Positions 46,904-57,001 of a DNA stretch of 64,000 nt are shown one piece after another. Every line of letters starts with the position of its first letter. Position 1 is the stretch's first letter. The notes beneath the pieces were generated by a model that ran no database searches, was not told the origin of the DNA, and was given only the letters and a program-made list of their open reading frames with translations. Made by a program: the position numbers and the translations under genes. Origin of the DNA: Rhodocyclus tenuis (lineage in GTDB: Bacteria > Pseudomonadota > Gammaproteobacteria > Burkholderiales > Rhodocyclaceae); contig NZ_JACIGE010000007.1 of NCBI RefSeq assembly GCF_014197755.1, positions 124,001 through 188,000 of the forward strand, given 5' to 3'.

Positions 46904-48616
46904 TCAAAACGCCTTGCTGGCCGCCGGCGCGCAGTCGCCGAGAAAAAAGATCGTGTTGCGTCCGGCAGATTTCGCCCGGTACATCGCGATGTCGGCGCGG
47001 CGCAGGATGTCGCCCTGGCGGAATTCGCCGTCGGCGACGGTGGCGATGCCGATACTCACGGTGCACCGGCACTCGACGTCGGTAGCGGGCGCTGCCGGCT
47101 TCAGTACGTAGGGTTCAGCGGCGGCCTGAAGGATCTTTTCGGCGACCAGCTGCGCCTGTTCCGCCGCGGTCGCCGCCGCGCGGTCGAGGTCGCCAAGCAG
47201 GACAACGAATTCGTCGCCCCCGAGGCGCGCCACGGTGTCGCTCTCGCGCACGCAACCGGTAATGCGGCGCGCCACTTCGAGCAGCAGCAAGTCGCCGACA
47301 TCGTGACCGTGCACATCGTTGACCGACTTGAAATTGTCGAGATCGATCAGCAGCAGCGCGACACTTCCCTCGGCGCGCTTGGCGGTCGCCGCCGCCAGAC
47401 TCAGCCGGTCGAAAAGCAGGCGGCGGTTGGGCAGATTGGTCAGCGGATCGTAGAAAGCCAGCTCGCGGATCTGCGCCTCCAGACGTTTGCGCTCGGTGAT
47501 ATCGAGCGCGATGCCGCCGAGCAGCGGCGCCGCCCCTTGGCGATTGATGCGGAACTTGTGGGTCTGGTAGAGCCTGAGCTGGCCATCGGCACCCTGCACC
47601 TGCTCTTCGATCTGCTGGTAGCCGGCGGCCATCGCCCGTTCGTCGTCGGCAAGCATTTCCTCGGCCACGCCGGGCGGAAGCAGATCAAGCGTCGACTTTC
47701 CCTGCCAGTCGTGCGCGCCGAGGAGATCTGCCAGATAGCGGTTCATGAACAGCAGCTTGCCGCTCGCATCCTTGATGAAGGCCGCTGCCGGCAGAGTTTC
47801 CATGAACTGGCTGAAGCGCTGTTCGCTTTCCTGCAGCCTCGACTCGACGAGCTTGCGTTCCGAAAGATCGACATCGACACAGAACATCTCCGGCGCCTGA
47901 CCCGGCACATGTACGTAGGCATGGCTGGAAAGGACAGCAACCCGTGAGCCGTCCTTGCGCATCAGGGAGAGCTCTCCGGCGGGAATCGGCTGCCCTGTGG
48001 CGAACATTTCGCGGATGGCGGCAAGCACACCGTTACGCATCTCGGCGGGGATGATCAGATCCAGCAGCTTGCGGCCGATCGCCTCCTCTGCGGTATAGCC
48101 ATAGAGCTGTTCGGACGCCTTGTTCCAGAAATGCGTCGTGCCGTCTTCGGTATAGCCCTGCACCGCCACCGCGGGGATGGAATGGAGCAGATTGCGGAAA
48201 CGCGTTTCGCTGACCTGCATGGCCATTTCGGCCTGCTTGCACGCGGTGATATCGGTGAGGACGCCATGCCAGAGCACACTGCCGTCAGCTTGCGCTGTCG
48301 GGTTGGCCTGTCCGCGCAGCCAGCGCAACTCACCGCTGCGCGAACGTATCCGGAAGTCATGCTGCCAAGGCTGCAGCCTGCGGTTGGCTTCGTTGACCGA
48401 AGCATGATGCGCGGCACGGTCTTCGGGAACGACGCATTCGCTCATGGCCTCGTGAGCGGCGCAGGCATCTTCCGGCGACACGCCAAAAAAGCTCCGCACA
48501 ACCGGACTGACGTAAGTAAACGCCCACTCGCCGTCGGCCCGCACGACGAACTGATAGACGACGCCGGGAATCGTCGCCGCGAACATGTCCAACTGCTCAC
48601 GCAAGCGCTCAAGCAT
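46904..48616 (-). CDS. PAS-PAS-PAS-GGDEF diguanylate cyclase, soluble
   Basis: 570 residues, cytoplasmic. Three PAS/PAC units (about 10-130, 135-255 and 265-380) precede the GGDEF domain (385-545), with the active motif GGDEF at 466-470 and an intact inhibitory site RESD at 457-460. The start ATG at 48616 follows GGAG; a frame to 48718 adds residues without a domain. It lies 137 nt upstream of the CHASE cyclase gene on the same strand. It is divergent from the hybrid histidine kinase gene across an A+T-rich gap. Confidence 0.92.
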   Translation of the reverse strand: MLERLREQLDMFAATIPGVVYQFVVRADGEWAFTYVSPVVRSFFGVSPEDACAAHEAMSECVVPEDRAAHHASVNEANRRLQPWQHDFRIRSRSGELRWLRGQANPTAQADGSVLWHGVLTDITACKQAEMAMQVSETRFRNLLHSIPAVAVQGYTEDGTTHFWNKASEQLYGYTAEEAIGRKLLDLIIPAEMRNGVLAAIREMFATGQPIPAGELSLMRKDGSRVAVLSSHAYVHVPGQAPEMFCVDVDLSERKLVESRLQESEQRFSQFMETLPAAAFIKDASGKLLFMNRYLADLLGAHDWQGKSTLDLLPPGVAEEMLADDERAMAAGYQQIEEQVQGADGQLRLYQTHKFRINRQGAAPLLGGIALDITERKRLEAQIRELAFYDPLTNLPNRRLLFDRLSLAAATAKRAEGSVALLLIDLDNFKSVNDVHGHDVGDLLLLEVARRITGCVRESDTVARLGGDEFVVLLGDLDRAAATAAEQAQLVAEKILQAAAEPYVLKPAAPATDVECRCTVSIGIATVADGEFRQGDILRRADIAMYRAKSAGRNTIFFLGDCAPAASKAF

Positions 48617-48977
48617 GATGAGCTTCTCCGAGTGCAAGAAGTCTGGGCTGGCAGACACAACAACATCATACGCCTGGCATCCGGCCGGTGGCTTCTGGCG
48701 CAACTCAGCTCCGCCCACGCTCGCTGCAAACGTGGGCGCCGCCGCCTATTCACTTGTGCTAGCGAGGCATGATAATCTTCCAATAAGGGAAATAAGTTAG
48801 ATAATTCTAAATCTATAGCAAGCCGCAAAAACAGCCACTGCCGGCTCCTGCACGAACGAATTTGCAACATAGACCTGGCGGCATCGCGGCCCTTGCGCAG
48901 CACCGTATCCGGCTCGCCGATTGGTCTGACGGGGAGCGCGCCGCAGATCACGCCACCTTGACAGGGACGTCCCAGCA
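48617..48977. other. Divergent promoter region with A+T-rich core
   Basis: 361 nt between two divergent signalling genes. The A+T-rich centre (48770-48830) has an imperfect palindrome TAGAT-N8-ATCTA at 48798-48815, which may be a shared operator or a -10 region. No gene is supported here. Confidence 0.45.
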
Positions 48978-51824
48978 ATGAATCCGCCACATCCAGACGC
49001 CGCCCAGCCCGGCAATGATTCGCCCGGAAGCGAGGCGGAGTGCTGCCCGGCGAATCGCCTGCGACGCCGCTTCGGCGCGTCGCGGCCAAAGGCAAGCAGC
49101 TATCACAGGCCGCGGCAGAAAATCGCGGCGCTGCAGCAGAACCTGCAGCGCCTGCAGGCGGCGCTGGCCGATCATGCGATGGTTTGCATTACCGATCTGA
49201 CGGGCATCATCCGCGAGGCCAATGACAAGTTCTGCCGCGCCAGCGCTTACCCGCGCGACGAGCTGATCGGTCGGCACCAATCGGCGGGGCGCTCGAACAA
49301 ACAGCCGCCGGAGTTTTTCGCGGCGCTGTGGGCCACCATCGCCGACGGCCAGGTCTGGCGCGGCGACCTTTGCCGGCTAGCGATGGACAACGCCGAATAC
49401 TGGCTCAACGCGACGATCATTCCGCTGCTCGGCGCCGACGGCAAGGTGGAGAAGTACCTCACCATCCACACCGACATCACCGCCAGCCGTGACGCCGAAC
49501 AGGCGCTTGCGCAAAGCGAAGCGCGTTATCGCTCGCTGGTCGCCGCCGTCGCCGACGGCATCATCCTGCATCGACCGGATGGCCAGGCGATCGACTGCAA
49601 TCCGGCGGCAGAGCGAATCCTCGGCCTGTCGCGGGAAGAACTGCTCGACCAGGACTCCAATGATCCGCGCTGGAATGCCATCCATCCGGACGGCACTCCC
49701 TTTTCCTACGATCAACGCCCGACACTGGCGGCGCTCCTGAGCGGCGCCAGCCAGCGTGACATCACGATGGGGGTGATTCGTCCCGACGGACGCCGGATCT
49801 GGCTCAATCTCTGCGCCGAACCGATCTTCGATCCCGACAACGGCCGCATCACTGCGTCGGTCACCTCGCTGACTGACGTCACCCACTACCGCGAAGATGC
49901 GGCCTCGCTGCGCGATTCGCTGCTGCAGCTGGAAGCGCTGTTCAAGGCCATCCCCGACCCGCTGTTCGAGATGGACGGCGAGGGACGTTACTACGAGCAG
50001 CACTTCGCCCACCGGGATCTCTGGCCCGCGCCCTTCAACGATCTGCGCGGCCGTCTGGTGAGCGAGGTTTTCCCGGCGGAAGTCGCCGCCGCCGTGCTGG
50101 CGGCGATTCGCGAGGCGGCAGAGACGGGGACCTCATACGGCCATCAGGTATGGCTCGACGGATCACGGGGAAAGGCCTGCTTCGAGTTGTCGGTGGCGCG
50201 CAAGAGCGGTGGCTGTGATCCGGCACAACAGCGTTTCATCGTGCTGTCCCGTGACATCAGCGAGCGCAAACGCACCGAGCAGGAGCTGCTCGTTTTCCGC
50301 CGCGTCGTCGAATGCACCGACAAGGCCATCCGCATTGCCGACGCCAACGGGCGCATCGAATACGTCAACCCGGCGTACGAGAACCTGCTTTCTTATGCGG
50401 CAACAGAGGTTCAGGGACAGGATTTCTCGATCGGTATCGCCGCGGCGGAAAAGCCGTTGATTGCCGCGATCACCGACAGCCTCAACAAAGGCGACAACTG
50501 GAGCGGACACATTCGCCTGCGCCGCAAGGATGGCAGCGAGTTCGTCAGCCTGAGCACGATCAGCGCGATCTTCGATCAGGCAACGGGGCAATTGCTGCAC
50601 AGCTTCAACATGTTTGTCGATTACAGCGACGAACTGGCGCGGCAGGAAGCCTTGCAACGGGCGGTCGCGGCGGCCAATTCGGCCAACCGGGCGAAATCCG
50701 AGTTCCTGTCGCGCATGAGCCACGAGTTGCGCACGCCGATGAACGCAATCATCGGCTTTGGTCAGTTGCTCGAGGCCGACGACGAACTGAGCGAGGACAA
50801 CCGCGACAACGCGCACGAGATTCTCAAGGCAGGCAAGCACCTGCTCGGCCTGATCAACGAGGTGCTCGATCTGGCGAAGGTTGAAGCCGGCGAAGTGGAG
50901 CTGTCGCTTGAGGCCGTCGACTGCGCCGAACTGCTGCAGGACTGCTGCAGCCTGCTGCGCCCGATCGCTGACAAGAGCGGCATTGCCTTGCAGCCGGGAA
51001 CGCTCACCCCGGCGGTAGTTCGCGCCGACCGCATTCGTCTGAAACAGGTACTGCTCAACCTGCTGTCGAACGCCATCAAGTACAACCGCCCGGAAGGACA
51101 CGTCCGGATCCGCGGCGACTATCAGCCAGGCGGCGTTGCCGGCTATCTGCGGCTGCACGTCAGCGACACCGGGCCGGGAATTTCCGTCGAGCAGCAGGCC
51201 GGACTGTTCCAGCCCTTCAACCGGCTGGGCGCCGAGTACGGCGAAATCGAAGGGAGCGGCATCGGTCTGGTGATCACGCGCAAGCTGGTCATCCTGATGG
51301 GGGGCTCGATCGGCGTGGACAGTCGCCCTGGCGAAGGCAGCGACTTCTGGGTGCAGTTTCCGCTCGACCGCCTGCCGGCAGACCTGCAGCAGCAGTCGCT
51401 GGCAGCCCTTGATGACAGGGATCGCGGTGGCGCAGCCGGGCAGCTGCGCAGCGTGCTCTATATCGAGGACAACCCGGCGAATCTGAAACTCGTCGCGCAG
51501 ATCTTTGCCCGCCAGCCGCGAATCAAGCTGATCACCGCCAGCACGCCGGGCAGCGGACTGGAACTCGCACGCAGCCGGCAACCCGACCTCATCCTGCTCG
51601 ACATCAATCTGCCGGAAATGGACGGATACAAGGTGCTCGACATCCTGCGCCAGAGCGAAACGACGCGCTCGATCCCGGTCGTTGCCCTGACGGCCAACGC
51701 CATGCCCGAAGACGTTCAGCGCGGCAGGGCGGCCGGCTTTGCCGACTACCTGACCAAGCCGCTCGACATACCGTATTTCATGAAAACCGTCGGCAAGTTG
51801 CTGAAGAAGCGGGTTGCGTCCTAG
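48978..51824 (+). CDS. Multi-PAS hybrid histidine kinase with C-terminal receiver
   Basis: 948 residues, no membrane helix. About four PAS/PAC units (55-170, 180-305, 315-430 and 435-550) are followed by the dimerisation domain (SHELRTP, His582), the ATPase domain (LLNLLSNAIKYNR, DTGPGI 729-734, GSGIGL 759-764) and a receiver (824-945) with Asp875 in LILLDINLP and Lys927. It is of the BarA-like hybrid class. It is probably the input for the HD-GYP response regulator encoded 101 nt downstream; a separate Hpt protein would be needed for a full relay and none is seen here. Confidence 0.92.
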   Translation: MNPPHPDAAQPGNDSPGSEAECCPANRLRRRFGASRPKASSYHRPRQKIAALQQNLQRLQAALADHAMVCITDLTGIIREANDKFCRASAYPRDELIGRHQSAGRSNKQPPEFFAALWATIADGQVWRGDLCRLAMDNAEYWLNATIIPLLGADGKVEKYLTIHTDITASRDAEQALAQSEARYRSLVAAVADGIILHRPDGQAIDCNPAAERILGLSREELLDQDSNDPRWNAIHPDGTPFSYDQRPTLAALLSGASQRDITMGVIRPDGRRIWLNLCAEPIFDPDNGRITASVTSLTDVTHYREDAASLRDSLLQLEALFKAIPDPLFEMDGEGRYYEQHFAHRDLWPAPFNDLRGRLVSEVFPAEVAAAVLAAIREAAETGTSYGHQVWLDGSRGKACFELSVARKSGGCDPAQQRFIVLSRDISERKRTEQELLVFRRVVECTDKAIRIADANGRIEYVNPAYENLLSYAATEVQGQDFSIGIAAAEKPLIAAITDSLNKGDNWSGHIRLRRKDGSEFVSLSTISAIFDQATGQLLHSFNMFVDYSDELARQEALQRAVAAANSANRAKSEFLSRMSHELRTPMNAIIGFGQLLEADDELSEDNRDNAHEILKAGKHLLGLINEVLDLAKVEAGEVELSLEAVDCAELLQDCCSLLRPIADKSGIALQPGTLTPAVVRADRIRLKQVLLNLLSNAIKYNRPEGHVRIRGDYQPGGVAGYLRLHVSDTGPGISVEQQAGLFQPFNRLGAEYGEIEGSGIGLVITRKLVILMGGSIGVDSRPGEGSDFWVQFPLDRLPADLQQQSLAALDDRDRGGAAGQLRSVLYIEDNPANLKLVAQIFARQPRIKLITASTPGSGLELARSRQPDLILLDINLPEMDGYKVLDILRQSETTRSIPVVALTANAMPEDVQRGRAAGFADYLTKPLDIPYFMKTVGKLLKKRVAS

Positions 51825-51925
51825 TTCGCGCGAGCTGGCGAGAGCGACCGAACGCCATGACATGCCGCGTGTCTGCCAACGCGGTTCACTGAAGATGTGC
51901 CGCAAGGCCTGTGGAGATTTTGCGC

Positions 51926-53005
51926 ATGAACATTAAGCCGAATGCGGCCCGCATCCTCGTCGTCGACGACGAACCCGCCAATCTCAAACTGGTCGACAAA
52001 ATGCTGCGCAAGGACGGCTACGAAAACGTCGTTCTCATCCAGAACCCGCACGAAGTGCTCGCCGCCTGCATGCAGGAGCGAACCGACCTGATCCTGCTCG
52101 ATATCAACATGCCGGACCTGGACGGCTTCGCGGTGATGGCGCAGCTGCTGGCGCTCAATGATCCGCTGCTGCCCCCGATCGTCGTGCTGACTGCCCAGGA
52201 TCGCAACGAAGTGATGCTGCGTGCGTTCTCCGAAGGTGCGCGCGATTTCATCTGCAAACCGTTCGGCCGCTACGAGTTGCTGGCGCGGGTGCGCAATCTG
52301 CTCGACGTCCATCTGGCACATCGGCTGCTCCACGAGCAGAAGACGGTTCTCGCCGAAATGGTCGATGCGCGGACCAGCGAGCTGCACCACTCACGCCTGC
52401 AGATCGTGCGCGTTCTCGGCCGCGCCGCCGAGTACCGCGACAACGAAACCGGCGCGCACGTGATGCGCGTCAGCCACGTCGCCGAGTTGCTGGCCAGGGT
52501 GATCGGCTGGAACGAAGCGCAATGCGAGCTGATCCTCAACGCCAGCCCGATGCACGATATCGGCAAGATCGGCATCTCCGACCTGATCCTGCTCAAACCC
52601 GGCCCGCTGAGCGTCGAAGAGAGAACGATCATGCAGACGCATGCCGAGATCGGCGCGCGCATTCTCGAAGCCAGGGGCAACGCCATTCTCGAGATGGCGG
52701 GGCGGATCGCCTACTCGCACCACGAAAAGTGGGACGGCACGGGCTACCCGGCCGGGCTGCGCGGTGAGGAAATTCCGCTTGAGGCGCGAATCGTCGCCAT
52801 CGCCGACGTTTTTGATTCGCTGATGTCGGTGCGCCCCTACAAGCAAGCCTGGAGCGTCGACGCGGCGACCCGATTCATGCGCGACAACGCCGGCAGCCAC
52901 TTTGACCCGGTTCTGGTCGGGCATTTTCTCGACACGCTGCCGCAGATCCTCGAGATCAGGGAACGCTTCCGCGACTCACCGCTTGCCAGCGCGCTCCCGG
53001 CCTGA
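51926..53005 (+). CDS. Response regulator with HD-GYP phosphodiesterase output
   Basis: 359 residues. The receiver domain (1-125) has VVDDE and the phospho-acceptor Asp59 in LILLDINMP, with Lys in FICKPF. A linker follows, then an HD-GYP domain with HDIGK (Asp211) and HHEKWDGTGYP, the c-di-GMP phosphodiesterase signature. The ATG at 51926 is preferred because GGAG sits about 9 nt upstream; an in-frame GTG at 51911 is also possible. It is coupled by position to the hybrid kinase and should lower c-di-GMP when phosphorylated. Confidence 0.93.
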   Translation: MNIKPNAARILVVDDEPANLKLVDKMLRKDGYENVVLIQNPHEVLAACMQERTDLILLDINMPDLDGFAVMAQLLALNDPLLPPIVVLTAQDRNEVMLRAFSEGARDFICKPFGRYELLARVRNLLDVHLAHRLLHEQKTVLAEMVDARTSELHHSRLQIVRVLGRAAEYRDNETGAHVMRVSHVAELLARVIGWNEAQCELILNASPMHDIGKIGISDLILLKPGPLSVEERTIMQTHAEIGARILEARGNAILEMAGRIAYSHHEKWDGTGYPAGLRGEEIPLEARIVAIADVFDSLMSVRPYKQAWSVDAATRFMRDNAGSHFDPVLVGHFLDTLPQILEIRERFRDSPLASALPA

Positions 53006-53135
53006 GGCGGCGGCAGAAGAGTCGCCCGCGCGAAAAACGCGGGCCGTCGGCGGGCGGCTTCGGTGCGATAATCCTGCCGTGATATGCCCTGCCGATGCCC
53101 CCTGTACATTGCATCTTTCGTGAGGATCGCCGCTG

Positions 53136-53927
53136 ATGCAAGCCGCTGAATCATTTCCAGCTGACGATGGACGCGCATCGGAAGCGCCGGGTTGTGGGCG
53201 CTGTCGCAATCTGGCGCCGCTCGATTTCGAATTCAGTTTTGCTTACCAGCCGATCGTTGACCTGCAGACGCGCACCGTCTTCGGCCATGAAGCGCTGGTG
53301 CGCGGCATCAATGGCGAATCGGCGGCATCGGTGCTGGCGCGCGTCAACGACGACAACCGCTACCGCTTCGACCAAGCCTGCCGCGTCAAGGCGGTGCAGG
53401 GTGCGGCAGAACTGGGGATACGCGAATTCCTGTCGATCAACTTCCTGCCCAACGCGGTGTATCAGCCCGAGGCATGCATCCGCTCGACCTTCGAAGCGGC
53501 ACGCAAGTACAACTTCCCGCGCGAACGGATCATCTTCGAGGTGACCGAAGGCGAGGACATTTCGGACCGTTCGCACCTGATCAACATCTTCAGGGAATAC
53601 CAGCGCTTCGGCTTCCAGACGGCGATCGACGATTTCGGCGCCGGCTACGCCGGGCTCAACCTGCTCGCCGAATTCCAGCCCGACATCCTCAAGATCGACA
53701 TGGATCTGGTGCGCGACATCGACAAGAGCCGGCCCCGGCAGGCGATCGTCGAAGGCATCGTGCATATGAGCCGGCAACTCGGCATCCGCGTCCTCGCCGA
53801 AGGCATCGAAACGCGCGCCGAGCGCGACTTCCTGTTCGCCAGCGGTGTCTCGCTGATGCAGGGCTATTTCTTCTCCAAGCCAGCCTTCGGAGCCATCGGC
53901 GAAATCGACGCGGCGGCCTGGGAATAG
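53136..53927 (+). CDS. EAL-domain c-di-GMP phosphodiesterase
   Basis: 263 residues with a single EAL domain, about 28 to 255. The catalytic residues are all present: HEALVRG (Glu52), NFLPN, FEVTEGE, IDDFGAGYAG (the two Asp), KIDMD, AEGIET and QGYFFSKP. It should hydrolyse c-di-GMP to pGpG. The N-terminus has a CGRC pair (Cys20, Cys23), which may bind metal or act as a redox switch. There is no receiver or membrane segment. It follows the HD-GYP gene by 130 nt, so two phosphodiesterases of different type are adjacent. Confidence 0.93.
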   Translation: MQAAESFPADDGRASEAPGCGRCRNLAPLDFEFSFAYQPIVDLQTRTVFGHEALVRGINGESAASVLARVNDDNRYRFDQACRVKAVQGAAELGIREFLSINFLPNAVYQPEACIRSTFEAARKYNFPRERIIFEVTEGEDISDRSHLINIFREYQRFGFQTAIDDFGAGYAGLNLLAEFQPDILKIDMDLVRDIDKSRPRQAIVEGIVHMSRQLGIRVLAEGIETRAERDFLFASGVSLMQGYFFSKPAFGAIGEIDAAAWE

Positions 53928-54118
53928 GTCGGCAAGAAAATAGGTCGGCAAGCTTCGTGGGCGCCGATGTTCTGGCGCTCGCCGGCAAAGCCAGCCGCGC
54001 GCGCGGCGCCGTGCTGGCGACGTTCCGGCCGGATACGGCGCGGGCAGCCGCTGCCCGCGCTTTGCCGATCACCACGAGCAGCCTATGATGCCCAGCCCGA
54101 CCGCTTTGCCGATTGCTC

Positions 54119-54718
54119 ATGCTTGCCGACCTGATCGCCGGATTCGTCTCCGGCGCCGTGCTCATCGTCGCCATCGGCGCACAGAACTCCTATGTGCTGC
54201 GCCAGGGTATCCGGCGACAGCATGTGCTGCCGCTGGTGCTGCTCTGCGCCGGCGCCGACGCGCTGCTGATCGCTGCCGGCATTGCCGGACTCGGCGCGCT
54301 GATCGAGACGCAAGCGGTATTCCTGAGCATCGCCCGTTACGCCGGTGCTGCTTTCCTGTTCGCTTACGCGCTGGTCTCGGCAAGGCGCGCCTTCACCGGT
54401 GAGCGCCTTGAGGTCGACGCTGAAGGCAGCGTGCGCCTGCGCACGGCGCTGGCGACCTGTCTCGGCTTCACCTTCCTCAATCCGCATGTCTATCTGGATA
54501 CGGTGATCCTGCTCGGCTCGCTCGCCAGCCAGCGCGGCGACGGCCGCTGGCTGTTCGGCGCCGGCGCGGCCTGCGCCAGCTTCGTCTGGTTCTTCGCGCT
54601 CGGTTACGGCGCGCGTCTGCTGGCGCCACTGTTCGCCAGAGCCGTCGCCTGGCGCATACTCGATTCGCTGATCAGCCTGACCATGTTCGCCCTCGGCCTC
54701 AGCCTGCTGCTCGGCTGA
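54119..54718 (+). CDS. argO: ArgO/LysE-family amino-acid exporter
   Basis: 199 residues, six predicted membrane helices. Signature motifs are IGAQNSYVLRQGIRRQHVLP, the AGADALLIAAGIAGLGAL helix, TFLNPHVYLDTVILLGSL and FVWFFALGYGARLLAP, all typical of ArgO/LysE exporters of basic amino acids. The ATG at 54119 is chosen over an upstream TTG; neither has a strong ribosome site. No ArgP-like regulator is adjacent. Confidence 0.88.
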   Translation: MLADLIAGFVSGAVLIVAIGAQNSYVLRQGIRRQHVLPLVLLCAGADALLIAAGIAGLGALIETQAVFLSIARYAGAAFLFAYALVSARRAFTGERLEVDAEGSVRLRTALATCLGFTFLNPHVYLDTVILLGSLASQRGDGRWLFGAGAACASFVWFFALGYGARLLAPLFARAVAWRILDSLISLTMFALGLSLLLG

Positions 54719-54762
54719 GGCGACGAGTACCCCGCACTCTTCGCTACCTGCCCGGAGACCCC

Positions 54763-55212
54763 ATGAAACACGCCCGGCCGATCCGTTCCGACCAGAACGA
54801 CGGGCGTGTTTTCATCGACATGCCCGACGACGCCGGTAATCCGTGCACCGCCTGCGGCGCCTGCTGCGCCTACTTCCGTGTTTCCTTCTACTGCGGCGAA
54901 CTCGCCGATGGCAGCGGCGGCATCGTTCCCGCCGAGCTGACCCGCCGCATCTCGGCATTGCTGGTCTGCATGCAGGGCACCGAAAAGGGCCGCGGGCGCT
55001 GCATCGCGCTGCGCGGCGAACTCGGCCAGCCCGGAATTGCCTGCAGCATCTACGCACAGCGCCCGACGCCGTGCCGGGAATTTGCGCCGTGGCTGGCCGA
55101 CGGCACGCCCAGCCCGGACTGCCAGCGGGTGCGCGCCTTCATCGGTCTGCCGCCCTTGCCGCCACTGCCTTCCCTGCCACCTGCCGGCGGCGGCAGTGAC
55201 GAAGGCGTCTAG
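54763..55212 (+). CDS. YkgJ-type cysteine-cluster protein
   Basis: 149 residues with a CxxCxxCC cluster (Cys28, Cys31, Cys34, Cys35) and a later CSIYAQRPTPCREF, as in YkgJ/Fe-S-cluster or zinc-cluster proteins of unknown function. The C-terminus is Pro-rich (LPPLPPLPSLPP). It is 44 nt after argO and convergent with the radical SAM gene, with only 13 nt between their stop codons. A role related to metal or methylation is possible but not shown. Confidence 0.85.
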   Translation: MKHARPIRSDQNDGRVFIDMPDDAGNPCTACGACCAYFRVSFYCGELADGSGGIVPAELTRRISALLVCMQGTEKGRGRCIALRGELGQPGIACSIYAQRPTPCREFAPWLADGTPSPDCQRVRAFIGLPPLPPLPSLPPAGGGSDEGV

Positions 55213-55225
55213 CGCGAGGACGTGT

Positions 55226-56320
<1,095 letters not shown>

Positions 56321-56374
56321 GGCCGGGAGCTCGCGGTGAGGCAGGTGCGAGATCGCCAGCCGGTCGTGGCCATT

Positions 56375-57001
56375 TCAGGCCTCCTGCCACTTCTGTACGG
56401 CATAGCGCGACAGGGCGATGCGCTCGTTCCAGTACGCGGCCGGCAGGCCGGCCTTGCGCTTCAGCTGGGCGAGGAATTCGGGCGGGTCGGGCAGTTCATC
56501 CCACACCTGCGGCAGGAAGGTCGCACGCCGGCCGTCGCAACTGAGGATCACGCCATCCTGCCCCGGCCGCAGTTGCGCCAGCGCCTCGGCCTCGTTGCGA
56601 AAGTCGAGCGGCGTGCTCGCGCCGAGCAGTGATACCTCGACGCGGATCGCCGCCAGTTCGGCCGCCGTCAACGGCGCAAAACGGCTGTCGCGAAAGGCTG
56701 CGGCGAGCGCGTTGGCGCGCACGTCGTCGATCAGTGGCCGCCACGCCTCAAGGCTGCCGATACAGCCGCGCAGGCGACCGTATTCGGTGATGGTGACAAA
56801 AGTGGCGCCCGGCGCACGCAGACGCGCATTCAGGGCGTCGTCGATCGGCGTTGCGGCGGCTTCTGTCGCCAGACGGCGGGCGCCATCCGCTTCGGCGCGG
56901 CCGGCAGGCACACACGCATCATCTTCACGCCCCTGAAAAAACGCCGCCATTTCCCGCCTTGCCAGGCACAGCAGCGCCATACCCAAGGCATCAGCGCTCA
57001 T
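56375..57001 (-). CDS. amrA: AmmeMemoRadiSam system protein A (AMMECR1 domain)
   Basis: 208 residues with the AMMECR1 signature LRGCIGSL and a PQVWDELPDPPEFLAQLKRKAGL helix. The human AMMECR1 protein and its bacterial relatives have no established biochemical activity. The ATG at 57001 overlaps the upstream MEMO-like gene by 11 nt; an ATG at 57022 is an alternative. The symbol is used by convention for this set only and is not from experimental naming in this organism. Confidence 0.9.
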   Translation of the reverse strand: MSADALGMALLCLARREMAAFFQGREDDACVPAGRAEADGARRLATEAAATPIDDALNARLRAPGATFVTITEYGRLRGCIGSLEAWRPLIDDVRANALAAAFRDSRFAPLTAAELAAIRVEVSLLGASTPLDFRNEAEALAQLRPGQDGVILSCDGRRATFLPQVWDELPDPPEFLAQLKRKAGLPAAYWNERIALSRYAVQKWQEA

